Source: Spirochaetota bacterium
Lineage (GTDB): Bacteria; Spirochaetota; UBA4802; UBA5368
Assembly (NCBI GenBank): GCA_004297825.1
Contig: SCSX01000079.1
Location: 62,001-126,000 of the forward strand
Reading direction: 5' to 3'
Length of the DNA: 64,000 nucleotides
The notes under the pieces are model-generated. The model did no database searches. It saw only the letters and a list, made by a program, of their open reading frames with translations, and was not told the DNA's origin. Position numbers and translations under genes: made by a program. Shown piece by piece: positions 8,862-17,675 of the stretch; the first letter of the stretch is position 1, and every line of letters starts with the position of its first letter.

Positions 8862-9612
8862 GGTGAAGGACATGTGCCGCGCCTTTGGCGGCCTGCGCGC
8901 GGTGGACGGGGTCTCGTTCTCGGTTTCCCACAACGAGATTAAGGCCGTGATCGGTCCCAACGGCGCGGGGAAGACCACGCTCTTCAACCTCATCGCGGGC
9001 GCCCTGGTCCCCGATTCGGGGGAGGTGCGTATCGGCGGCAGCCCCATCCACGGCCTTCCGCCGTACCGGATCGCGCGTCACGGCATCGCGCGCACCTTCC
9101 AGAACATCAAGCTCTTCCCCGGCATGACGGTGCTCGAAAACGTGATGGTCGGGATGCACATGCACGGCGGCGCGGGCTTCCTGTCGTCCATGCTCCACCT
9201 TCCCGGATCGCGCAGGGAGGAGCGGGAGATCCGCGCGCGGGCGCTCGAAGTGCTGGAATTCACCGGGATCGCGGACCTCGCGGACCAGGACGCGGTGAGC
9301 CTCGCGTTCGGCAGGCAGCGCGTCGTGGAGATTGCGCGGGCGCTGGCCGCGCGGCCGGCCCTGCTCCTCCTGGACGAGCCCGCGGCCGGGCTCAACATGC
9401 ACGAGACCGACCAGGTCGCCCGGGTGATCGTGAAGATACGCGAGGGCGGGGTCACGGTCCTCGTGATCGAGCACGACATGTCGCTCGTCATGAACATTTC
9501 CGACAGCATCGTGGTCCTGTCCTCGGGGAAAAAGATCGCCGAGGGCGCGCCGCACGATATCCAGAAGAACAGCGAGGTGGTCCGCGTGTACCTGGGAGAG
9601 GACGATGCTTAG
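8848..9612 (+). CDS. livG: ABC transporter ATP-binding protein, LivG type
   Basis: 254-aa ATPase energising the LivHM pore. Walker A GPNGAGKTT is at residues 36-44; Walker B LLLLDEP starts at residue 172; the H-loop is in VIEHDMSLVM. The ABC signature is atypical: LAFGRQRVVEIARAL at about 152-166, where relatives have an LSYGQQR-like string, so the central Gly is kept but the Ser/Tyr is replaced. The LivG insertion between Walker A and signature (FLSSMLHLPGSRREER) is present. It overlaps livM by 14 bases and livF by 8 bases. Confidence 0.93.
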   Translation: MEFLEVKDMCRAFGGLRAVDGVSFSVSHNEIKAVIGPNGAGKTTLFNLIAGALVPDSGEVRIGGSPIHGLPPYRIARHGIARTFQNIKLFPGMTVLENVMVGMHMHGGAGFLSSMLHLPGSRREEREIRARALEVLEFTGIADLADQDAVSLAFGRQRVVEIARALAARPALLLLDEPAAGLNMHETDQVARVIVKIREGGVTVLVIEHDMSLVMNISDSIVVLSSGKKIAEGAPHDIQKNSEVVRVYLGEDDA

Positions 9613-10345
9613 GGTCCGGAACCTCTACGCGGGATACGGCAAGCTCGAGGTGCTCAAGGGCGTGTCCCTTCACGTGAGCCCGGGCGAGATCGTGACGATA
9701 ATCGGCGGGAACGGTTCGGGGAAGAGCACGCTGTTGCGCGCCGTCGCCGGGATCGTGCGTGCGCGCGAGGGAGAGGTGCTGTTCGACGGAAAGCCTATCG
9801 GCGAAGCCCCCCCGGAAAAGATCGTCGCGGCGGGATGCTCGCTCGTGCCAGAGGGACGCATGGTTTTCGACACGATGACCGTCCGCGAAAACCTGGAGCT
9901 GGGCGCCTACACGCGGCTGCGCGGGGGGCGCCGGAAGGAGGCGAAGGCCGCACTTGCCGGGGTCTACGCGATGTTCCCGCGCCTGAAGGAGCGGGAGCGG
10001 CAGCTCGGGGGCACGCTTTCCGGGGGCGAGCAGCAGATGCTCGCGATAGGGAGGGCGCTCATGGGCGGGCCGCGGCTCATCATGATGGACGAGCCCTCCA
10101 TGGGACTCGCGCCGATAATAGTGAAGGGCATATTCGCGGAGATCGGGAGGCTGCGCGCCGCGGGCAACACGATACTCCTCGTGGAACAGAACGCCAGGGC
10201 GGCGCTGCGCATCGCCGACCGCGGTTATGTCATCGAGACGGGCCAGATAGTGCTGGAGGGTACCTCGGGCGAGCTATTGAACAACAACGACGTGCAGAGG
10301 GCGTACCTGGGCAAGGACTACAGGAGCATCAGCGACCAGGGATAA
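9605..10345 (+). CDS. livF: ABC transporter ATP-binding protein, LivF type
   Basis: 246-aa second ATPase of the importer. Walker A GGNGSGKST lies at residues 34-42, the canonical signature LSGGEQQ at 138-144, Walker B LIMMDEPSMGL after it, and the H-loop-equivalent is LVEQNA as usual in LivF. It overlaps livG by 8 bases and is followed after 11 bases by the CoA-ligase gene with its own ribosome site (AAGGGGGAAG), so all six genes read as one transcript. Confidence 0.93.
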   Translation: MLRVRNLYAGYGKLEVLKGVSLHVSPGEIVTIIGGNGSGKSTLLRAVAGIVRAREGEVLFDGKPIGEAPPEKIVAAGCSLVPEGRMVFDTMTVRENLELGAYTRLRGGRRKEAKAALAGVYAMFPRLKERERQLGGTLSGGEQQMLAIGRALMGGPRLIMMDEPSMGLAPIIVKGIFAEIGRLRAAGNTILLVEQNARAALRIADRGYVIETGQIVLEGTSGELLNNNDVQRAYLGKDYRSISDQG

Positions 10346-10356
10346 GGGGGAAGCAT

Positions 10357-11655
10357 ATGATCTATAACGCGAAATTCGAGACGATGCCGCGCGAGGAACT
10401 GGTGCAGCTCCAGATCGAGCGTCTCCAGAGCACCCTGAACAGGGTCTACCGGAACGTCGCCTTTTATAAGGAATCGTTCGACGCCATGAAGCTCGACATC
10501 CGGGACATACGGAGTATCGACGACATGAGGCGTCTTCCCTTCACCACGAAGGAGGACTTGCGGAAGAGCTATCCCTACAACATGTTTGCCGTTCCGCTCC
10601 GGGACATCGTGCGCATCCACTCGACCACGGGAAGGACGGGCAAGCCCATCGCGATAGGCTACACGATGAACGACATCCACCACTGGTCCGAGATCGTGGC
10701 AAGGGTGCTTGGTGCGGCGGGCGTCACGGATCACGATTTCGTGCAGATCGCCTTCGACTACAACATGTTCACCGGCGGGTTCGGGCTCCACTACGGGGCA
10801 GAGAAGCTGGGATCGTCCGTGATCCCGTCCTCGCAGACCGGCAACGTTCAGCAGCAGATACATATCATGAAGGACTACAAGACCACCGTGCTCCTCTCGA
10901 CGCCGAGCTACGCCTTCCGCATCTCGCGCAACTTGAAGGAGATGGGCATCCACCCGGACGAGCTGAATTTAAAGACGGGCATATTCGGCGCGGAGCCGTG
11001 GGGGGAGGCGAAGCGCGCGGCGATCGAGGACATGCTGCACCTCTCGGCCTTCAGCATTTACGGGGTGAACGAGATGACGGGGCCCGGCGTGTCGGGCGAG
11101 TGCGGGCAGAGGAACGGGCTGCACATCAACGAGGACCATTTCATACTCGAGATCATAGATCCCGTCACTGCCGAGCCGCTCCCGCACGGCGCGGAGGGCG
11201 AGCTCGTGATCACCACGATCACGCGCGAGGGGTTCCCGCTCATCCGCTACCGCACGGGGGACCTGTCGGCGATCATGGAGGGCGCCTGCCCGTGCGGCCG
11301 CACGACGACGCGCATGCGGCGCGTGGGCGCGCGTGCCGACGACATGGTGGTGGTGAACGGGGTGAACGTGTTTCCCGCGCGCATGGGCGAGATACTGGGG
11401 ACCGCCGCCGGCATGGAATTGAAATTCCGGATCCTCATCGACGACGAGCAGGGCGAGGACGTGATGCTCATTGAGATCGAGATACAGGAAACAATGTTCG
11501 ACGCGGATATCAAAAAGCTCCAGGGGCTCAAAAGCGCCATCACCGCCGGCATCGAGCGCGAACTGGGACTGGCCCCCCGGCTCACCTTCGTGGAACACCT
11601 TGCCGCGGAGACCGGTCCGGACGGGCGAACGAAACTCGTTGTCGACCGGAGATAA
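10357..11655 (+). CDS. Phenylacetate-CoA ligase-like adenylate-forming enzyme (PaaK family)
   Basis: 432-aa ATP-dependent acid:CoA ligase. The phosphate-binding loop HSTTGRTGKP is at about residues 88-97, and the adenylate-binding YGVNEMTGPGVSGEC and RYRTGDLS motifs follow. The small C-terminal PaaK domain (RVGARADDMVVVNGVNVFP onward) is complete. Starts at ATG 10357 behind GGGGGAAG. Family members activate phenylacetate, hydroxyphenylacetate, benzoate-like acids or indoleacetate. Co-transcription with a Liv-type importer suggests import followed by CoA trapping of an aryl acid; no downstream ring-epoxidase or aryl-CoA pathway genes are present here, so the substrate stays open. Confidence 0.9.
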   Translation: MIYNAKFETMPREELVQLQIERLQSTLNRVYRNVAFYKESFDAMKLDIRDIRSIDDMRRLPFTTKEDLRKSYPYNMFAVPLRDIVRIHSTTGRTGKPIAIGYTMNDIHHWSEIVARVLGAAGVTDHDFVQIAFDYNMFTGGFGLHYGAEKLGSSVIPSSQTGNVQQQIHIMKDYKTTVLLSTPSYAFRISRNLKEMGIHPDELNLKTGIFGAEPWGEAKRAAIEDMLHLSAFSIYGVNEMTGPGVSGECGQRNGLHINEDHFILEIIDPVTAEPLPHGAEGELVITTITREGFPLIRYRTGDLSAIMEGACPCGRTTTRMRRVGARADDMVVVNGVNVFPARMGEILGTAAGMELKFRILIDDEQGEDVMLIEIEIQETMFDADIKKLQGLKSAITAGIERELGLAPRLTFVEHLAAETGPDGRTKLVVDRR

Positions 11656-12088
11656 ATGAGCGAAGCATTCTTCTGGTTATATTCAACCAGTCGCGAACAG
11701 GACGTTCGCGGCGGCCAACTGCGATACACGGATGTATCCCCAGTGGCCGCTCACGGTAAGCACATCGATCTTCCAGCCGTTATTGAGTCTCGGAAATCAT
11801 AGGAGTTAATAACTGTGGAACAGCACTATTTATCAACCAGACCCTGGAACGCCGCGTCAGCGGCAAACCAAATCCGCCCTCGTGTGTGAGCCGAGTCCGG
11901 CACGGCCGGCGAGGCGAGTCAGGGCGGCCGGCCCTCGCGCCCAGCGAGCGGCACGGGGGTGCAGGGGGTGTTTGCTGTTGAACACACCCTGCAAAAAGCT
12001 ACCCTCTGTCAGGGGGAATAACCCCTCGATATACGCGTTTGTGTAAGAAAGAACCCGCGATTCCTTTGACGTTAAAAAACCAATCCCG
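11656..12088. other. Intergenic region between convergent operons with stem-loops
   Basis: 433 bases with no credible gene. A small stem GCGAAC/GTTCGC occurs at 11693-11709. A larger imperfect 12-bp hairpin with an 8-base loop, GCAGGGGGTGTT ... AACACACCCTGC, occurs at 11961-11992 and is followed by AAAAAGC. The G-run string GGGGGTGCAGGGGGTGTTT resembles one at 49544-49563. Part of this may serve as the terminator for the liv operon or the ABC exporter operon. Confidence 0.5.
11961..11992. terminator. Hairpin between convergent liv/paaK and ABC exporter operons
   Basis: 12-bp stem with one mismatch and loop TGCTGTTG. There is no T-run on either strand in the classical position, so rho-independent activity is uncertain. 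Confidence 0.35.
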
Positions 12089-13834
12089 TTACTCGAAATG
12101 CCTCAGCGCGTCCGCGGCCGAGAGGCGCGCCGCGCGCTTTGCCGGGAAGTAGGCCGTGAGCGCGGTGATCGCCAGGATGAGCAGGAAATTTCCCGTAATC
12201 GAGAGCACGGTCGGCAGGAAGTAGAGATGCCGCTCCACGAGCAGTATCGAGAGCACGCTCTCGGTCTCGATCGTGAACAGGCCCATGATCCCCATGAACA
12301 CGAAGCCGAGCACGATCCCCGCGGCGGAGGCGATCGCGGAGAGGAAGACCGTCTCGGCCATGAACAGGGCGCGCACGTCGCCGCTCTGCATGCCTATGGC
12401 GCGCACCGTGCCGATCTCCCGCGTGCGCTCGCGTATCGTCATGCGCAGGGTGTTCACCACGCCTATGAGTATAATGAAGAACAGGATGAGCACCGCGAGG
12501 AAGGTGATCAGGTTGAGCGCGTACTCGAGGTCGAGCACCTGGCTCGCGCTTTCGTACATCGTACGCACGTCGAGCGAGGGCCCCTTCCAGCGCGAGCGCG
12601 TCATCTCGGCGAGCTTCTTCTCCATGGTGTCGTGGTCGGGGGTGCGGGGAAGGAGGCGCCACTCGGGCGCGAGGAGCCCCGCGAGCGTATCGGACTTGTC
12701 GGGGAGCGTGATCGCCCTTTCCGCCGGGGCGGGAAGATTTTCATGGTAGAGCTTGTAGAAGGAAAGCTCGTTCAGGAAGGCGAGGTCCGGGGGCCGATTC
12801 CCTCCCGGGCGGTACAGCGCGCCCGCCGTGCACTCGAGCTCCACGGTCCTGTTCCCATACTTCGCCGGGTAGCGCAGGGTGGCCTTGTCGCCGGGGGCGA
12901 GCTTCAGTTTTTTCGCGAGCGCCTCGGGCAGGACGAGCTTGTTCTCGGCCTTCGCGTCCGGGAGCTTCCCGGCGGTGAGGGCGAGCGCTTTCCTCGTCGA
13001 TTCCAGTCCCGTGTCGTCGGAGGCGTATCCCAGGAGGGTGACCGGCGTATCGGCGCCCCCCGCTTTTATCTTCGCCGCGATGAAAGCGGTGCCGGGGGTA
13101 AGGGCGCCATGAATGCGGTCGGCCTGCCGTATCGCGATGCGCGGGTCCTCGACCTTGTTGAAGACAATTTGAAGCGCGCCGGTTTCCCACGGCTTCATGT
13201 TGATGAGCGTCTTGAGCGAGCCCAGGTTCACAAAAATCGCGAAGCTCTCGAAGATGTTCGCGGGCTTGATAATCGCGGCCACGGTGAAGCGCGCGCTCTG
13301 CTCCTGCCCGCTCACGGTCTTGAGCTTCGCGCGCAGGGTGTCATGCACCTTGACGTTCAGGAGCTTCGCCTTGTCCTCGTACACGACCACCGGGTTCTCG
13401 ATCGTTCCGCTAAAAAAATCGTCGACCGCGCCGTCGATCAGGGTCGAGGTGAAGTAGCTCCTGTTCTCCTCGTTGTCGATGAGCCCCACCATGATGGCGT
13501 TGTCGCTCTTGCCGATGCCCACGATGCGGGTGAATATCCCGATCGACTCGTTGATCTCCTTGACGTTGTCGGTGTTTTCCCTGATTACTTTTTCAAAGCG
13601 CTCCCTGTCGCGTATGACGCGGTGGTATTGCTTGCTCTGCTCCATCATGGAGATTTCCACGTGGCCCACCATGTAGACGATCATGCGGTTCAGGATGTTG
13701 TCCGATATGCCGTGCGCGAACGAATTCGCCATCACGAGTATCATCATGCCGAAGGCGACGGCGCTTCCCAGGAAGACGCTCCGCCGTTTCTGGCGCAGGA
13801 GGTTTCGGAATGCGAGTAGCAGTATCAGCTTCAT
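12089..13834 (-). CDS. FtsX-fold ABC transporter permease (LolC/E-MacB type), subunit 2
   Basis: 581-aa permease. It begins MKLILLLAFRNLLRQKRRS with a first TM helix at about 15-35, a long periplasmic region of about 350 residues, then three TM helices in the C-terminal third including the FtsX core (MTIRERTREIGTVRAIGMQ). The ATG at 13834 has a GGAGGCGTC ribosome site. It is the last gene of a three-gene minus-strand operon with an ATPase and a second permease; the gap to the preceding gene is 8 bases. Family role: extraction or export of lipoproteins, peptides or lipids across the inner membrane. The periplasmic domain is unusually long and not one I recognise. Confidence 0.85.
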   Translation of the reverse strand: MKLILLLAFRNLLRQKRRSVFLGSAVAFGMMILVMANSFAHGISDNILNRMIVYMVGHVEISMMEQSKQYHRVIRDRERFEKVIRENTDNVKEINESIGIFTRIVGIGKSDNAIMVGLIDNEENRSYFTSTLIDGAVDDFFSGTIENPVVVYEDKAKLLNVKVHDTLRAKLKTVSGQEQSARFTVAAIIKPANIFESFAIFVNLGSLKTLINMKPWETGALQIVFNKVEDPRIAIRQADRIHGALTPGTAFIAAKIKAGGADTPVTLLGYASDDTGLESTRKALALTAGKLPDAKAENKLVLPEALAKKLKLAPGDKATLRYPAKYGNRTVELECTAGALYRPGGNRPPDLAFLNELSFYKLYHENLPAPAERAITLPDKSDTLAGLLAPEWRLLPRTPDHDTMEKKLAEMTRSRWKGPSLDVRTMYESASQVLDLEYALNLITFLAVLILFFIILIGVVNTLRMTIRERTREIGTVRAIGMQSGDVRALFMAETVFLSAIASAAGIVLGFVFMGIMGLFTIETESVLSILLVERHLYFLPTVLSITGNFLLILAITALTAYFPAKRAARLSAADALRHFE

Positions 13835-13842
13835 GACGCCTC

Positions 13843-15366
13843 CTAATCGCGCGCAACGGCTTCGAGCGGGGTGATCCGCCGGGCCGTCCGAATGGGATAG
13901 ATGGTCGCGAGCACCGTGACCGCCGCGAGCTCGATGACGCCCGTGAAAATGTCCCAGAAATCGAGGACCGGGCGGAAGACGCTCCCCCCGAAGAGGAGCT
14001 CGAGTATCCGGTTGGTCGTGGTGATGTCGAGGAGCCCCAGGACGTACACGCACAGGACCCCCGCGAGGATCCCCGCCCCCCCGAACAGGAATGAGAGAAA
14101 CGCCGTCTCGCTGAAGAACATGGACGCGATGAAGCGCTTCTGCGCGCCCACCGCGCGCATCATGCCCAGCTCGCTCACGCGCTCCATGGCCGCCATCGAG
14201 AGGGTGTTCATGATGATGATGATCGCGACGAAGAAGATGAACACGACGAAGACGAAGAGCGCGGTGCGGATAATGGTCGCCATGTCGGCGAGCTGTCCGG
14301 TCGCCTTCTTCCAGGTGACGGCGCGCGCGTCCGCGCCGGAGCCTTCGAGCGCCGCGTTGATGCGCGCGACGTCGCGGTCGATCTCCCGGCTGTCCTTGAG
14401 CTTTATGAAGACGACGTTGTAGGCCCCTGCGTCGATGTCCACGTTCTTCTTCACCACCTTCCTGCCGATCAGGTTCTCGACGCGGTAAACCTTCGCGCCC
14501 GTATCGGCGGGGTTCACGACGGTCGCCCCGGCGAAGAGCGAGTCCTCCAGGTTCTCGGCCTGGAGGATCTGCTTTCTCTCCTGCGGGATCTCCACGGCGG
14601 CGTCCTCGGCCGTCACGTAGTGGAAGGCCTCGCGGAAGGACTCGATGTCGAGGATGTTGAAGTTCTCCCAGTAATCGTTAAGGTACTCGTACTTCACGAT
14701 TCCCCTCACGGGGACGCGCACGTCCACCGTGGTGTTCTCGCTGGACGAGCCCATGAGCACCACGTCATGCCGGATGTTCAGGCGCGCGATGTTCTGTTTC
14801 GCCTCCGGCGTGAGGGTGTCCGGATTGAGCTTCATGCCCTCGGGCACTGCCCAGAAGTCCTGGCGGTCGTACATCTGCCTGCGGCTCCCCGTCGTGACGA
14901 GCACGCCGCGCTCGTCGTTCTTCATGAGGCGCCCCTCCACGAGGAGCACGTTGTTCTTGAAGAATTTCTGGTAGTCCTGGAAGTTCACGCCCAGGGTGAG
15001 CGAGAAGCCCAGGTCGCCGTCCTCGTTCAGGATCAGGGTGAATCCGCGCGCGACCGGGATGAACGAGGCGATATAGTCCTGCGCATCGAGCACCTTCTTA
15101 ATATCCTTGTAGTGGTTCATGACGAGCAGGTCGCGCCCCATGGGGATGAAGAGCACGTTGTCGCTCTGCTGGTTCTTCGCCACGAGCACGACGTGGCCGG
15201 TGAAGCGGTTCATGATGTTTTCGCGCAGCCCCTTGTCCATGCCGGAGAGGACGCCGTTCCCGACGGTCATAATGAAGGCGCCCAGGAAGAGTATGATCCC
15301 GATCACCAGGCTCTTTCCCCTGTGGCGCTGGATGTTCCGCCACGCGATGGTGATGATGAGCTTCAT
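13843..15366 (-). CDS. FtsX-fold ABC transporter permease, subunit 1
   Basis: 507-aa permease starting MKLIITIAWRNIQRHRGKS with one N-terminal helix, a periplasmic domain of about 200-250 residues and the C-terminal FtsX block (ERVSELGMMRAVGAQKRFI). Start ATG overlaps the ATPase stop by four bases (ATGA), indicating translational coupling. With the next permease and the upstream ATPase it forms a heterodimeric LolCDE-like or MacB-like complex. No periplasmic adaptor gene is adjacent, which argues against a tripartite MacA/TolC pump. Confidence 0.86.
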   Translation of the reverse strand: MKLIITIAWRNIQRHRGKSLVIGIILFLGAFIMTVGNGVLSGMDKGLRENIMNRFTGHVVLVAKNQQSDNVLFIPMGRDLLVMNHYKDIKKVLDAQDYIASFIPVARGFTLILNEDGDLGFSLTLGVNFQDYQKFFKNNVLLVEGRLMKNDERGVLVTTGSRRQMYDRQDFWAVPEGMKLNPDTLTPEAKQNIARLNIRHDVVLMGSSSENTTVDVRVPVRGIVKYEYLNDYWENFNILDIESFREAFHYVTAEDAAVEIPQERKQILQAENLEDSLFAGATVVNPADTGAKVYRVENLIGRKVVKKNVDIDAGAYNVVFIKLKDSREIDRDVARINAALEGSGADARAVTWKKATGQLADMATIIRTALFVFVVFIFFVAIIIIMNTLSMAAMERVSELGMMRAVGAQKRFIASMFFSETAFLSFLFGGAGILAGVLCVYVLGLLDITTTNRILELLFGGSVFRPVLDFWDIFTGVIELAAVTVLATIYPIRTARRITPLEAVARD

Positions 15367-16124
15367 TTACGCGCCCCCTTTTTTGCGGCGGGCTTCTTCG
15401 CGGTCTTCCGTACCCCGCCGGGCCGGGACGGCTTGGAATTCGTATCGTCCGTGATGAGGCCGTCGCGGAGCTTCACCACGCGGTGTGCGTACTTGAGCAC
15501 GTCGGGATCGTGGGTGGAGAAGATGAAGGTCGTCTTCTCGATTTCGTTCAGCTCCTTCATAAGGGAGAGGATGGTGGCGCCGGTCTCCGAGTCCAGGTTC
15601 GCGGTGGGCTCGTCGGCGAGCACGATCTGGGGCTTCGTGACCAGGGCGCGCGCGATGGCGACCCGCTGGCGCTGTCCGCCGGAGAGCTCGGCGGGACGGT
15701 GCTCCATGTGCTCCCGCAGGCCCACCTCGTCGATAAGCTTCTCGGCGCGCTTGCGTATCTCCGCCTTCGAAATGCGCTGTTCCTTCATGAGCAGCAGGGG
15801 GAACTCGACGTTTTCGAGCAGGGTGAGGACGGGAATGAGGTTGAAGGTCTGGAAGATGAACCCGACCTTGTAGAGGCGTATGTTCGTGAGCGCGCGGTCG
15901 TCCATGGTCGTGATGTCGTGCCCGCCGATGCGTACCGCGCCCCGGGTGGGGACGTCGATACAGCCGATAATGTTCAGGAGCGTCGTCTTCCCGCTCCCCG
16001 AAGGCCCGATCACGGAAAGGAAGTCCCCCTGGGCGACCCGGAAGTCGACCCCCTTGAGGGCGTGTACCACGGTTTCCCCCAGCGGATAGTCCTTGATGAT
16101 TCCCGACATCTCGATAATGTTCAT
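15363..16124 (-). CDS. ABC transporter ATP-binding protein, LolD/MacB type
   Basis: 253-aa ATPase. Walker A GPSGSGKTT, signature LSGGQRQRVAIARAL, Walker B IVLADEPTANLD and the H-loop STHDPDV are all intact, and the order and wording are those of the LolD/FtsE/MacB branch. I start at ATG 16124 (MNIIEMSG) behind GGGAGAG; an in-frame ATG 15 bases further upstream is less well placed. The C-terminus has a basic Lys/Ala/Pro tail (about 25 residues) beyond the usual domain. It drives the two downstream permeases. Confidence 0.9.
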   Translation of the reverse strand: MNIIEMSGIIKDYPLGETVVHALKGVDFRVAQGDFLSVIGPSGSGKTTLLNIIGCIDVPTRGAVRIGGHDITTMDDRALTNIRLYKVGFIFQTFNLIPVLTLLENVEFPLLLMKEQRISKAEIRKRAEKLIDEVGLREHMEHRPAELSGGQRQRVAIARALVTKPQIVLADEPTANLDSETGATILSLMKELNEIEKTTFIFSTHDPDVLKYAHRVVKLRDGLITDDTNSKPSRPGGVRKTAKKPAAKKGARK

Positions 16125-16244
16125 GACGCTCTCCCGCATAAATGTGGCGCTATGGTAGTGAGACGGCGCGGCAAAATCAAGAGATTATTTTCGGAGGCCG
16201 ATGCGCGGACGGGCGTTTCGACGGGACCCGCATGGAAACAATGC

Positions 16245-16293
16245 GGGGAAATCCGTAGAGACGTCCCGCCGGGACGTCTCTACGGATTTCCCC
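16245..16293. repeat. GTAGAGACG-type perfect palindrome, copy 1
   Basis: 24-base arms around a single C, with core GTAGAGACGTCCCG and its complement. The same core occurs at 50928-50978 with different outer arms that again match each other. It sits 7 bases downstream of the stop of the minus-strand hypothetical gene. Confidence 0.85.
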
Positions 16294-16299
16294 GGAATT

Positions 16300-16635
16300 T
16301 CACCGCGGGACCTCAAATACCACCTGGAGGGAGGGATACCGCCGGGTGAGAAATTTCTTGACCGATTCCTGTCCGGCCGGTTCCCTGATATACTCGAGCT
16401 GGCTCACGGGGAGGCCGCGCGTGTCAAGGGAGTGCTGCCAGGAGACGATCCTGCCCGGCACCACGAGGTAGGCCAGCTCGCCCGCGCCGCAGCAGGCGCT
16501 GCCTGCCACCGTGTGTACCCGCAGGCAGAGGATCTCGCCTTCGTCCAACTGGATGCGCTCTTCGCCGTCCAGTATATAATGGATGGCCGTGCCGCCGATC
16601 TCGGTACCGGGCGGATGATGAACGTAAGATGCCAT
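16300..16635 (-). CDS. Conserved-looking hypothetical protein, 111 aa
   Basis: Starts MASYVHHPPGTEIGGTAIHY and reads as a compact beta-rich globular domain with a Cys-Cys pair (AGSACCGAGEL, about residues 45-55) and a basic C-terminal half. No signal peptide or TM helix. No strong ribosome site precedes ATG 16635. Coding character is supported by balanced amino-acid content and by a gene-end palindrome right after the stop. I do not recognise the family. Confidence 0.55.
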   Translation of the reverse strand: MASYVHHPPGTEIGGTAIHYILDGEERIQLDEGEILCLRVHTVAGSACCGAGELAYLVVPGRIVSWQHSLDTRGLPVSQLEYIREPAGQESVKKFLTRRYPSLQVVFEVPR

Positions 16636-16733
16636 GGATTTAATCGAAGCGCATGGCTCGCGCTCCCGTCAACGGGAATTCGCAGGCTGTTGCGAAACGA
16701 GGCGGCAACGGAAAAGGGGATCGAGGGGCTGGG

Positions 16734-16825
16734 TGTCATTTCGACGATTCCCGGTCTTTCGGGATGAAGAGAAATCTTTCTGCGAAGATGCTTAAAAGAT
16801 TTCTCACCTCGGGAGGCGGGGTTCT
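16734..16825. repeat. TGTCATTTCGA element (MITE/REP-like), copy 1, decayed at its right end
   Basis: Matches 47105-47204 along most of its length: TGTCATTTCGACGA, TCCCGGTCTTTCGGGATGA, GAGAAATCTT, then GATTTCTCACC and GGCGGGGTTC. The closing inverted terminus TCGAAATGACA of the other copy is missing here, where the sequence runs into the methyltransferase leader. Confidence 0.7.
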
Positions 16826-16873
16826 CTCGTATTCCCACGCGCCGTTACATTATGATGAGCGGAGGTTTTAGCC

Positions 16874-17500
16874 ATGCGGAATGGCAGGGGGACCGATCCG
16901 AAATTTCCCAATCCCTACATGGACGAGATACGCGAAACTATCGTGTCCGCCTGTGCGCGCGGCGAGGACGTCCGTACCGCGCTCATTGCCGCCCGAAGCT
17001 CCCTTGTTGAAAAATACGCGTTCGCCGTTCCCGACGCGCGCACCGTGGGCGTGCTCGCGCGCCGCGGGCCATTGGTTGAGATCGGCGCGGGAAGCGGCTA
17101 CTGGGCATGGTGCCTGACGCAGGCGGGGGCGGATATCATCGCCTACGACATCGCGCCCCCCGAGGATGAGCTCCCCTGGCCGCACGGAAGCTTCGAAAAG
17201 GGCAATTACTGGTTCGAGCACGAGTGGTACCAGGTCATCGAGGGCGGCCCGGAGGCCGCCGCGCGTCACCCGGACAGGACGCTCTTCCTCTGCTGGCCGC
17301 CGCTCGATTCGCCCATGGCCATCGATGCCCTCACGGCATACGGGGGCGCGGGCGGAAGGACGCTCGCGTACCTGGGAAGCCCGCGCTCCTCGGCCGATGA
17401 ACGTTTCCATGAACTGAGGGCGACGCTGAGATGCGTCGAGCGCATCGAACCCTGGCGCTGGTCGGGAATCGAGGATGTGCTGGAAATCTACAAATTGTAA
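16874..17500 (+). CDS. Class I SAM-dependent methyltransferase-like protein
   Basis: 208-aa cytoplasmic protein. Motif I LVEIGAGSGYWAWCL (about residues 72-86) and the acidic loop after the second strand (IIAYDIAPPEDE) fit SAM binding; LFLCWPPLDSPM near residue 140 occupies the motif IV position. Starts at ATG 16874 with GGAGG 10 bases upstream. Single gene with a decayed repeat upstream. Family-level call only; the substrate is unknown. Confidence 0.75.
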   Translation: MRNGRGTDPKFPNPYMDEIRETIVSACARGEDVRTALIAARSSLVEKYAFAVPDARTVGVLARRGPLVEIGAGSGYWAWCLTQAGADIIAYDIAPPEDELPWPHGSFEKGNYWFEHEWYQVIEGGPEAAARHPDRTLFLCWPPLDSPMAIDALTAYGGAGGRTLAYLGSPRSSADERFHELRATLRCVERIEPWRWSGIEDVLEIYKL

Positions 17501-17624
17501 GGGATGTCTCCATGCAGGAGCGGCGCCGCCGCGTATCCAACTCATTTATCGCCCCGATCTCTTCCATCCTCCTGTCTCCCTTTCTTACACGCCTTTTACC
17601 CAAGCATTGTTTCTCAATAAGTAC

Positions 17625-17653
17625 TTGAACCGTTACCCGTCATGTACTAGGAT
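17625..17653 (+). promoter_or_regulatory. Sigma-70-like promoter for the ferritin-like/VIT1 gene
   Basis: TTGAAC, exactly 17 bases, TAGGAT, ending 22 bases before the start codon. Confidence 0.5.
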
Positions 17654-17675
17654 GCGCCCACACAGAGGGGGGTGA

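Noticed and set aside
7209-9047. 612-codon antisense frame across livH/livM
   Set aside because: Covers parts of three clear genes, His/Arg/Glu-rich shadow translation.
12098-13819. 573-codon open frame antisense to the ABC permease
   Set aside because: Charged low-complexity translation with no TM or domain; the opposite strand has a clear FtsX permease with ribosome site.
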